Of a stretch of 64,000 nt of DNA, positions 51,887 to 58,820 are shown in pieces. A program made the translations under genes and the position numbers. The stretch spans positions 1 to 64,000 of the forward strand of contig URNX01000014.1 in the NCBI GenBank assembly GCA_900549415.1, given 5' to 3'. The notes under the pieces are model-generated. The model was not told the origin of the DNA. It saw only the letters and a program-made list of their open reading frames with translations, and did not search any database. The first letter of the stretch is position 1. The number at the start of each line of letters is the position of its first letter. This DNA comes from an uncultured bacterium. GTDB taxonomy: Bacteria; Verrucomicrobiota; Lentisphaeria; Victivallales; UBA1829.

Positions 51887-52377
51887 AAACTGCGCGGCGG
51901 ACGGTTCTGTTTTTTCTCGCGGGACTCGCTCCGCTTCTCTCCTCGTGCACTCTTTTTGAGGAGGAAAAGACACCGGAGCTCCCGTCTGAAGAACTGGTTC
52001 GGATCGCCGCGCAAAAACGCCTTCAGAATCTCCTGCAGCGCCGTATTCTCTTTGTCGCGATCTGTGCACCGGAAAACACAGCCGATTTGAGGGAAGCCGC
52101 TAAACGGAACAACTGGAGAATCGCATATTTTTCGATCGACAGAGACAAAGCGTTCGCGGCAATCCGCAACGGAAAGGCCGATATTGTAGCCGGCAAACTG
52201 ACTCCGGCGGAAATCCGCGCCGCCCGCCTGACTCCGCTCATGGAATACCGGGTCTCCGGGAAAACCTATGCTTATGCAGCCTGGAACGGGGCGGAAGAGC
52301 TGGAAAATGTGTTGAAAAACGGAACAAATCCGACAAATTCAAACATTCCGCTTGAAAAAAGCGTTTTGCAAGAGTAA
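51883..52377 (+). CDS. small lipoprotein with a one-lobe solute-binding-like domain
   Basis: A 164-residue lipoprotein with lipobox LLSSC (Cys22). The mature part from about residue 50 resembles the first lobe of family 3 solute-binding proteins: ILFVAICAPEN, DRDKAFAAIRNGKADIVAGKLTP. The second lobe is missing, so it cannot form a normal ligand cleft on its own. Function unknown. It is coupled to carA (ATGA) even though no link to carbamoyl phosphate is clear. Confidence 0.7.
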   Translation: MKTARRTVLFFLAGLAPLLSSCTLFEEEKTPELPSEELVRIAAQKRLQNLLQRRILFVAICAPENTADLREAAKRNNWRIAYFSIDRDKAFAAIRNGKADIVAGKLTPAEIRAARLTPLMEYRVSGKTYAYAAWNGAEELENVLKNGTNPTNSNIPLEKSVLQE

Positions 52378-52407
52378 CTTATATATGAAAAGAGGAGCTG
52401 TCACAGA

Positions 52408-53046
52408 ATGAAAATATGTTTTCTCGTCCCGCATTTTTTGTTTGCGGCGTTTTTATTGATAAGCGCATTTGCACTTTCCGCACAGAATGGAAGCGCATCC
52501 GCTCTTGAACCCGCCCGCATTGCCATGCTTCAGGAAGATTACAGAACCGCGGCGAAAGAGGCCTCGAAACTCTACTTTCTCTCTTCCGATTCCGCCGTTG
52601 CGGAAGAGGCGCTCAAGCTCTCCATCAGCGCAAACCTCGCAATCCGCAATGCCGGAGGCAAGGTTTCCGATTCCTTCAGCCTCCGGATCAACAAAGCCGC
52701 AAAGCGTCTTCTGGTTTTGACGGCAGAAGAAACGATTTACCGCAGTTTCGAACTGGAATGCGGAGCGGACTTCTCCGTCCCGTCCGGCACTTTCACGGTC
52801 GGAACGAAACTCGCTTATCCGAACTATGAACTGAACGGACAGTTTTACAAGTTCAACCGGCCGGGCAACACGCTTGGCAGCCGCTGGCTCGAACTGCGCA
52901 ACGCGGAAGGAACACCCGTCTCCGGAATTCACGGCGAAGCCCCGCAGACAGCAGAATCCGAACACCTGTTTTTCCGTCTGAAGAACTCAGACATCAATGA
53001 AATATTCGTGCTGCTTTCCGAAGGCAGCACGGTGCTCGTCATGTAA
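52408..53046 (+). CDS. L,D-transpeptidase-like (YkuD fold) protein lacking the catalytic cysteine
   Basis: A 212-residue exported protein with a signal peptide (residues about 1-25). The C-terminal part follows the YkuD pattern: LRINKAAKRLLVL, VPSGTFTVG, and GIHGEA (His175). Where catalytic enzymes have SHGCxRL, this has EHLFFRL (His186 kept; Gly-Cys replaced by Leu187-Phe188). The only other cysteine in the body lies far from this site. So the fold is likely kept while transpeptidase activity is lost. GAGGAG precedes the ATG. Confidence 0.75.
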   Translation: MKICFLVPHFLFAAFLLISAFALSAQNGSASALEPARIAMLQEDYRTAAKEASKLYFLSSDSAVAEEALKLSISANLAIRNAGGKVSDSFSLRINKAAKRLLVLTAEETIYRSFELECGADFSVPSGTFTVGTKLAYPNYELNGQFYKFNRPGNTLGSRWLELRNAEGTPVSGIHGEAPQTAESEHLFFRLKNSDINEIFVLLSEGSTVLVM

Positions 53047-53078
53047 AACCGACGGCTAACGAAGGAGTTTTTACGAAT

Positions 53079-54068
53079 ATGTCAATCGTCAATCTGGAAT
53101 TTGAAAAACCGATCGCGGAGCTCGAAGCGAAACTGGCGGAATGGGAATCCCTGAGTTCCTCCAGCCATATCGATGCGGCCGTGGAGATCAAGGCGCTCAA
53201 AGTCAAGATCGAAGAGATGAAGAAAAACATCTACGGGTCTCTCTCCGCATGGCAGCGCGTTCAGCTCGCGCGTCATCCGAACCGCCCCTACACGCTCGAT
53301 TATATCGAACGCATCTGCACCGATTTTCTTGAATTCCACGGCGACCGCAGATTCGCGGACGACGCCGCAATCGTCGGCGGCTTCGCGAAGATCGACGATA
53401 TTCCTGTCATGGTCATCGGCACACAGAAGGGACGCAACACCAAAGAGAACGTCATGCGCAACTTCGGCTGTCCGCATCCGGAAGGATACCGCAAAGCCCT
53501 GCGCCTGATGCAGATTGCGGAAATGGCGCGTCTGCCGATCATCACCTTCATCGACACCCCGGGAGCATTCCCCGGCGTCGCCTCCGAAGAGCGCCACATC
53601 GGCGAAGCCATCGCGGTCAACCTGCGCGAAATGTTCTCTTTCACCGTCCCCATCATCTGCGTGGTCATCGGCGAAGGCGGCTCCGGCGGCGCACTTGCCA
53701 TCGGCGTCGGAAACAAAGTCATGATCATGGAAAACGCCTACTACTCCGTCATCACCCCGGAAGGCTGCGCCGCGATTCTCTGGAAAGACCGCGCCTATTC
53801 CGCTCAGGCGGCGGAAGCGCTGAAACTTACCGCCCATGACCTGCTCAAACTCAAACTCGTCGACGGTGTCGTCGAAGAACCGCTCGGCGGAGCTCACAAG
53901 GATTATGACGCCGCGGCAGAAAACCTCAGAAAAGCTGTTCTCGCCGCGCTCAAGGAATTCGACGGCTGGACGCCGGAGCAGCTCAAGACCCAGCGCTATG
54001 AGCGCTTCCGCAACGTCAAGTTCTATGCGGAACCGAAAAAATCCGGAAAAGCCGAAGCGGAGAAATAA
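53079..54068 (+). CDS. accA: acetyl-CoA carboxylase carboxyltransferase subunit alpha
   Basis: Alpha subunit of the carboxyltransferase that makes malonyl-CoA, the extender for fatty acid and for the polyene locus. The 329-residue protein starts with LEFEKPIAELEAKL, typical of AccA, and has HPNRPYTLDYIE, GDRxxxDD, PGAFPG and the GEGGSGGALAIG oxyanion motif. AAGGAG precedes the ATG. accD is not in the window. The next gene starts 4 bases after its stop. Confidence 0.95.
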   Translation: MSIVNLEFEKPIAELEAKLAEWESLSSSSHIDAAVEIKALKVKIEEMKKNIYGSLSAWQRVQLARHPNRPYTLDYIERICTDFLEFHGDRRFADDAAIVGGFAKIDDIPVMVIGTQKGRNTKENVMRNFGCPHPEGYRKALRLMQIAEMARLPIITFIDTPGAFPGVASEERHIGEAIAVNLREMFSFTVPIICVVIGEGGSGGALAIGVGNKVMIMENAYYSVITPEGCAAILWKDRAYSAQAAEALKLTAHDLLKLKLVDGVVEEPLGGAHKDYDAAAENLRKAVLAALKEFDGWTPEQLKTQRYERFRNVKFYAEPKKSGKAEAEK

Positions 54069-54072
54069 CACG

Positions 54073-54579
54073 ATGTTCACCGGCTCCCTGGTCGTAAGAC
54101 CGGCGCGCTACACCCCCGAAAAAGGGCTGCACCACGCCGACAACACCGACGTCCACCATATCTGGGCGCTCCTCGGCGGTTATGCGAAGGAGCGTCTGCT
54201 CCTTCCCCGCACACCCGAGGATATTCAGGAAAAAATCGGCAACTTCCGCATTGCGGAACTCGACGGAAAATTCGTCGGCTGCATCGCTATTCGCGACTAC
54301 GGTCATTCGCTGTACGAAGTCCGCTCATTCGCGGTTGTTCCCGAACATGTCGGACAGGGCATCGGCTCCGAAATCCTCGCGGGCGTCATTCGGCAGATGA
54401 AAGATGCGGGCGTTCCAGCCAGTCTCTTCTCGCTGACCTACCGCGCCCATTTCTTCATGCGTCTCGGATTCCGGATCGTGGATAAAAACATGTTCCCCGG
54501 CAAAATATGGAGCGACTGCGCAATATGCAGCAAGAAGGACAACTGCGACGAGACAGCGGTTCTGATGGAATTTCTCTGA
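54073..54579 (+). CDS. ArgA-like GNAT N-acetyltransferase
   Basis: A 168-residue acetyltransferase of the short N-acetylglutamate synthase type: LLPRTPEDI near the start, VRSFAVVPEHVGQGIGSEIL as the acetyl-CoA-binding motif A, LTYRAHFFMRLGFR, and a Cys-rich end (DCAICSKKDNCDE) typical of this group. It may make N-acetylglutamate for arginine synthesis. It overlaps the fusion gene downstream by 73 bases and follows accA by 4. Confidence 0.85.
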   Translation: MFTGSLVVRPARYTPEKGLHHADNTDVHHIWALLGGYAKERLLLPRTPEDIQEKIGNFRIAELDGKFVGCIAIRDYGHSLYEVRSFAVVPEHVGQGIGSEILAGVIRQMKDAGVPASLFSLTYRAHFFMRLGFRIVDKNMFPGKIWSDCAICSKKDNCDETAVLMEFL

Positions 54580-56474
54580 CCCGTCGCCGCCGCACCCCGG
54601 AAGCCGTCGCCGACGCCGCATCCGCGGTACACGACGGCTGCACCGACCTTTTTGTCTACGGAACCCTCCTGAGCGACCGCCATGTCAAGCTGATTCTCGG
54701 CCGCCGCGTCGAAACGGAACCGGCGGTTCTCAACAATTACATGCGCATTGTTCCTCCGGGAGCCTTCTTCTTTATCGTCCGCCAGAAAGGTTCCCAGGTT
54801 CGCGGACGCATTCTCAAAGCCCTCACGCCCGAAGAACTCGTCCTGCTGGACGCCTTCGAGGATGAAAAGAAACTCTATTTCCGCCGCCGCGTTGTCGTCC
54901 GCGACTCCGCTGGAGAACGCCGCCGGGCGGAAACGTATATCGGCAATGTCCCCGCGCTTCAGAAATCCTTCGGTGCGGAAATCCAGTTTGAAGACCGCTA
55001 CAATCTTTATCTGGAACGCAAAATCAGCACCACGCTCAACGGCATTGCGCCGGACCCGGAAAAAGAATCGGAAATTTCCAAGCGCGCCATGCAGGAACTC
55101 ATGGGGTCCGAAATCGACCAGCTCATCCAGTCGCATTTCGACGGGGATTATGTCTGCAACTATCTCATGCTCCAGGCGTTCAGCGGCGCCCAGCCCCCCG
55201 ACCTGAACAAAGTCTTCGCGAACTGCGGAATCCGTCCGTATGCGGACTCCTACATGGAGCTTGTCTGCAAGCACATCATCTTCAATCAGCTCGCGGAAAA
55301 GCTCCGCCATGAATTCCATGATGCCGTCCGCGTCGCTCATAAGTATTTCCGTCATGGAGTGACCATTCTGCTGGCGTTTCTCTACTACAATTCCAACAAA
55401 CGGAAAATCAAAAAACTCATGCGGGAGAAACAGCTCGACGCAGCCGTTCCCGGACGTTCCTACTGCGAGTATGCGGAACTCTGCATTGCCGTCGCCGATG
55501 AAATCTACGACCACCGGAAAATGCAGGATATCGTGGACTACGTCGGCTTCAACTGGCATTCCACGCCGACCCCGCTCGGGGCGGAACTGGAATTCAGCTG
55601 TCTCGGCTCGCGCGCTGTCTATGCGGAACCGGGGGAGGACAGCCGTTTCGATTCCTTCAACTGGTTCAACGACTTCGACCTCCGCCGCCGCATGTGGCGT
55701 CTCGGCGGTCATGTCGATGCGCACCGTCCGCTTACCGCCGGAACCACCAGCCGCAACCGCGGGTTTCTGGAATACGCGCTCGGACGCTTCAACATTATCG
55801 GCGACCTCTCGCGTCCGCTGTTCGACTGTCCGTGGGCAATGTCCATGGTCATCAATGAAGCCGTGAAGTTCCTCGAAATCCCGACCCACAGCCTGCACAT
55901 CTCCATGGAACTTCCGAAAATCAACGGGGAAACCGCCATCACCGACCGGCCGCACAGGGAAACCGACCTGGTCTGTCTTCTCCTGCTCGGCGGCGACCTG
56001 CGCCGCGACGAAAACGGAATCCTCCGCGAATGGCGCATTTTCAACAACGAGCTCGACACCAATTGCGCCGGCAGTCTGAATTTCTCCGACCGCAAGCATC
56101 ACTACACCCGTTCCGGCGATGAATCTTCCGCCTCCGACGTCATGGAGTACAAATTCCTCCGTCTGAAGTCCACCGAAACCGATTACGCAAAAATCATCAT
56201 CGCACTGAAAGACTATCAGATTGAAACCTGCGCCCGTCCGATCACCATTCCGCGCGCGGGACAGCCGGAACTTCACGAACAGATTTTCCTCCGGCGCTGG
56301 GCGGCGCACCCGCAGTGCATTTCCCGGCGCGAAATCAACTCATTCGTCGAAACCGTCGAACGCGGGATGTGCAAAGAGCACAAATCGCTCAAGCTCGACA
56401 AACGCAAAAACGCGCTTCTGGAAAACCTCACGGAAACATTAATCGAAAGGAACCAAAGTGTCGCACAAGGCTGA
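54507..56474 (+). CDS. gamma-glutamylcyclotransferase-like and amidoligase-like fusion protein
   Basis: A 655-residue protein. Residues about 48-165 fit the AIG2/gamma-glutamylcyclotransferase family: FVYGTLLS start (48-55) and LLDAFEDEKKLYFRR, where the Glu is the expected catalytic residue. The rest carries LGAELEF at 357-363 and HSLHISMELP at 461-470, which resemble the GxExEF and HxHxx motifs of glutamine-synthetase-fold amidoligases. If so it ligates an amine to a glutamyl or other carboxyl group and can also reverse such links. The start at 54507 lies inside the acetyltransferase gene; no start codon exists after that gene's stop and before the FVYG motif. Codon 54525 is an alternative. 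Confidence 0.7.
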   Translation: MERLRNMQQEGQLRRDSGSDGISLTRRRRTPEAVADAASAVHDGCTDLFVYGTLLSDRHVKLILGRRVETEPAVLNNYMRIVPPGAFFFIVRQKGSQVRGRILKALTPEELVLLDAFEDEKKLYFRRRVVVRDSAGERRRAETYIGNVPALQKSFGAEIQFEDRYNLYLERKISTTLNGIAPDPEKESEISKRAMQELMGSEIDQLIQSHFDGDYVCNYLMLQAFSGAQPPDLNKVFANCGIRPYADSYMELVCKHIIFNQLAEKLRHEFHDAVRVAHKYFRHGVTILLAFLYYNSNKRKIKKLMREKQLDAAVPGRSYCEYAELCIAVADEIYDHRKMQDIVDYVGFNWHSTPTPLGAELEFSCLGSRAVYAEPGEDSRFDSFNWFNDFDLRRRMWRLGGHVDAHRPLTAGTTSRNRGFLEYALGRFNIIGDLSRPLFDCPWAMSMVINEAVKFLEIPTHSLHISMELPKINGETAITDRPHRETDLVCLLLLGGDLRRDENGILREWRIFNNELDTNCAGSLNFSDRKHHYTRSGDESSASDVMEYKFLRLKSTETDYAKIIIALKDYQIETCARPITIPRAGQPELHEQIFLRRWAAHPQCISRREINSFVETVERGMCKEHKSLKLDKRKNALLENLTETLIERNQSVAQG

Positions 56475-57276
56475 CAACAGACCGATCGGCGTGTTCGATT
56501 CCGGACTCGGCGGACTGACCGTCGTCGCCGCCATGAACCGCGCCCTCCCCGATGAAGACATTCTTTATCTCGGCGACACAGCCCGAGTGCCGTACGGCGA
56601 TAAATCCGTGGATTCCATCCGCCGCTTTGCCCGCGAGGACGCCGCGTTTCTGCTCGACCGCGGAGTGAAGATGATTGTCGTCGCCTGCAACACCGTCTCG
56701 GCTGTTGCAATGGAAACGCTCCGCCGCCTCTATCCCGAAGCGCATATTCTCGGCGTGCTCGACGCCGGCATCCGCGCCGCGCTTGCCGCAGCACCGGAGC
56801 GGATCGTCATAACCGGAACCCGCGCCACGGTCAGCAGCGACGCCTACCGGCGCGGCATTCACAAACAGGATCCCTCGATCATCGTCGAAAGCATCGCCTG
56901 CCCCCTCCTCGTCCCGATGGCGGAGGAAGGCGTCACCGATGATTCGATCGCGCGCGCAGTTCTTGACATCTATCTGCACAACGTCCGCCTCAATCCGCCT
57001 GATGCGCTTCTGCTCGGCTGCACCCACTATCCGCTCTTCAAAGAGACCATCCGTTCATACCTCGGCGGACAGGTTCCGATCATCGACAGCGCCACCGCAT
57101 GTGCAGATTATGTGCAGGACTTCCTGCTGCACAACAATCTTTCCGCGGTGAAGGACAAGGGCAGCAAATGCCGTTTTTTCTTCACAGATCTGCACTCGGA
57201 ACTTCCCGCGCACGCCGCCAGGTTCCTCGGACGTCCGCTCGAACGCGTGGAAAAAATTACACTCGGCGAAGAATAA
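56458..57276 (+). CDS. murI: glutamate racemase
   Basis: Makes D-glutamate for peptidoglycan. The 272-residue protein has IGVFDSGLGGLTV at residues 9-21 (Asp and Ser of the active site), the Cys in VVACNTVSA near residue 80 and the second Cys in LLGCTHYPLF near residue 190, the usual two-cysteine pair. The start codon is GTG at 56458 after AAAGGA and overlaps the fusion gene by 17 bases. Transcribed with accA and its neighbours. Confidence 0.94.
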   Translation: MSHKADNRPIGVFDSGLGGLTVVAAMNRALPDEDILYLGDTARVPYGDKSVDSIRRFAREDAAFLLDRGVKMIVVACNTVSAVAMETLRRLYPEAHILGVLDAGIRAALAAAPERIVITGTRATVSSDAYRRGIHKQDPSIIVESIACPLLVPMAEEGVTDDSIARAVLDIYLHNVRLNPPDALLLGCTHYPLFKETIRSYLGGQVPIIDSATACADYVQDFLLHNNLSAVKDKGSKCRFFFTDLHSELPAHAARFLGRPLERVEKITLGEE

Positions 57277-57279
57277 GGC

Positions 57280-57308
57280 TTGAAAAACATCATTTGACAT
57301 GCTATCTT
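57280..57308 (+). promoter_or_regulatory. possible promoter of the DUF2062-prmC pair
   Basis: TTGAAA (57280-57285) and TATCTT (57303-57308) are 17 bases apart; the -10 follows TGC. It lies directly after the murI stop and 29 bases before the next ATG. Confidence 0.45.
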
Positions 57309-57336
57309 TCCGCTCTCTAATGTAAAGGGGGAATTT

Positions 57337-57834
57337 ATGACTCTCAAAAAATGGATCCGGCAAAAATACCTTTTCCTGTACTCAAAGATTTTAAAAGAAA
57401 AGGCGACGCCCGAATACATCGCCCGCGGCTGGGCGATCGGTATGTTCTACGGCTGTCTCGTTCCGTTCGGACTTCAGTTTGCCTGTTCCATCCCGACCTC
57501 CTTTCTGCTGAAGGGAAGCAAAATCGGCGCGACGTTCGGAACGCTCCTGACCAACCACTTCACCGTCTTCGTCATCTATCCGGCTCAATGCTGGGTGGGA
57601 AACAAGCTCATGGGGGGTGACCTCTCCTACGCGAAAATCGAAGAGGCAATGATGGACGTCATCTCGAAAGGCAGCTGGGCGGCTCTGCTCGCGCTCGGCG
57701 GGGAACTTGTCGCGGCTTTCTTCATCGGAGCAGCGATTCTGACCGCCGTCATGACTCCCGTCACCTACTTCGGCGTACTTCATCTGGTCCGCCGTTACCG
57801 CGCGGCAAAAGAAAAGAAAAAAGCCGCCGTATGA
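57337..57834 (+). CDS. DUF2062 membrane protein
   Basis: A 165-residue inner membrane protein with three to four hydrophobic segments. It has the DUF2062 pattern ATPEYIARGWAIGMFYGCLVPFG near residue 25-50, NHFTVFVIYPAQCWVGNKL in the middle and a basic C-terminus. The function of the family is unknown. The same type of domain forms the C-terminus of the GT2 fusion at 26766-28523. AAGGGGG precedes the ATG; its stop overlaps prmC. Confidence 0.85.
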   Translation: MTLKKWIRQKYLFLYSKILKEKATPEYIARGWAIGMFYGCLVPFGLQFACSIPTSFLLKGSKIGATFGTLLTNHFTVFVIYPAQCWVGNKLMGGDLSYAKIEEAMMDVISKGSWAALLALGGELVAAFFIGAAILTAVMTPVTYFGVLHLVRRYRAAKEKKKAAV

Positions 57835-58661
57835 ACGCAGAAGAACTCCGTCTGGAAGTGCTCCGCCGTCTGAACGGGACCGACAACGCCGAACAGGAAT
57901 CCGGCTGGATCGTCTCGCGTGCAACAGCAATCCCGGTCATGGAATTTTTTTTTCAGAAACGCCCGCTTGAAGACTCCGAAATCCGGAGCGCATACGCCAT
58001 GACAGACCGGCGGCTCAACGGCGAACCGCTCCAGTATATTCTCGGCGATGAATACTTCGGCGAACTGCTGCTGAAAGTCGGTCCCGGCTGTCTGATTCCG
58101 CGTCCGGAAACTTTCGGAATCGTGGAGACTCTTCTTCCGCAGATCCCGCGGAACGGAACCTTCTGCGAACTCGGCGTCGGCTCCGGCGCAATCTCCCTCT
58201 CGCTTGCATACGCGCGGGAGGACCTAAAAGTGTACGGCTCCGAACTCTCCCCCGACGCTCTCCGATGGGCGCAGCGCAATCTTGCGGCATACGAATTCAA
58301 AAATGTTGAATTCCGTTCCGGCTCCCTCTTCGAACCCTTCCCCGGAATGCGGTTTGATGCCGTTGCGGCAAACCTGCCGTACATTCCGCGCGAAGAAAAA
58401 CCGAATCTTCAGCGCGAAGTCCGCGATTTTGAACCGGACGTCGCCCTGTTTGCCGACGACGGCGGAACCGCTCTGATCCGTCAGGCAATCAGTCAGCTCG
58501 GCGCGCACCTTGTCCCGGGCGGCGTTGCAATGTTCGAGATGGGCGCAGAACAAACGCGTCCGCTTGCGGAATTTGCCTCAGCCTTCCCCTTCCTCGCAGA
58601 ATCCATGATTCTGAAAGACTGCTTCGGAATCCCCCGTTTCCTCTTTGTCAAGAAAGCTTGA
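57831..58661 (+). CDS. prmC: release factor glutamine methyltransferase
   Basis: N5-glutamine methyltransferase that modifies the GGQ motif of peptide chain release factors. The 276-residue protein has the helical N-terminal domain, then the SAM fold with ELGVGSGAISLSLA at about residues 104-117 and VAANLPYIP (Asn181-Leu-Pro-Tyr184) in place of the usual NPPY. LQREVRDFEPDVALFADDGG follows, as in PrmC/HemK. ATGA overlap with the DUF2062 gene. Confidence 0.88.
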   Translation: MNAEELRLEVLRRLNGTDNAEQESGWIVSRATAIPVMEFFFQKRPLEDSEIRSAYAMTDRRLNGEPLQYILGDEYFGELLLKVGPGCLIPRPETFGIVETLLPQIPRNGTFCELGVGSGAISLSLAYAREDLKVYGSELSPDALRWAQRNLAAYEFKNVEFRSGSLFEPFPGMRFDAVAANLPYIPREEKPNLQREVRDFEPDVALFADDGGTALIRQAISQLGAHLVPGGVAMFEMGAEQTRPLAEFASAFPFLAESMILKDCFGIPRFLFVKKA

Positions 58662-58745
58662 CCCTCAAAAACTATTTTTTCCCTTTGCTTTTTTCCAAAA
58701 TACAACTTTTCCAAACTCTTTTTTTAAGAATCTCCGTTTCTTCAT

Positions 58746-58774
58746 TTGAATTATGCGAAACCGGAGAATATATT
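58746..58774 (+). promoter_or_regulatory. promoter of the C39-like/exporter operon
   Basis: TTGAAT (58746-58751) and TATATT (58769-58774) are 17 bases apart, 46 bases before the ATG at 58821. Confidence 0.6.
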
Positions 58775-58820
58775 ATCCAGGGGCATATCGTTTGACAAAA
58801 GAACAGGGAGGGTAATAAAA

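Noticed and set aside
54507..54579. Frameshift joining the acetyltransferase and the fusion gene
   Set aside because: Both frames keep full family motifs (Cys-rich ArgA end; FVYGTLL start), so a true overlap of two genes is more likely than one broken gene.
54438..56309. Open frame of 623 codons on the minus strand
   Set aside because: It mirrors the cyclotransferase/amidoligase-like gene, whose motifs FVYGTLL and GAELEF identify the true frame.
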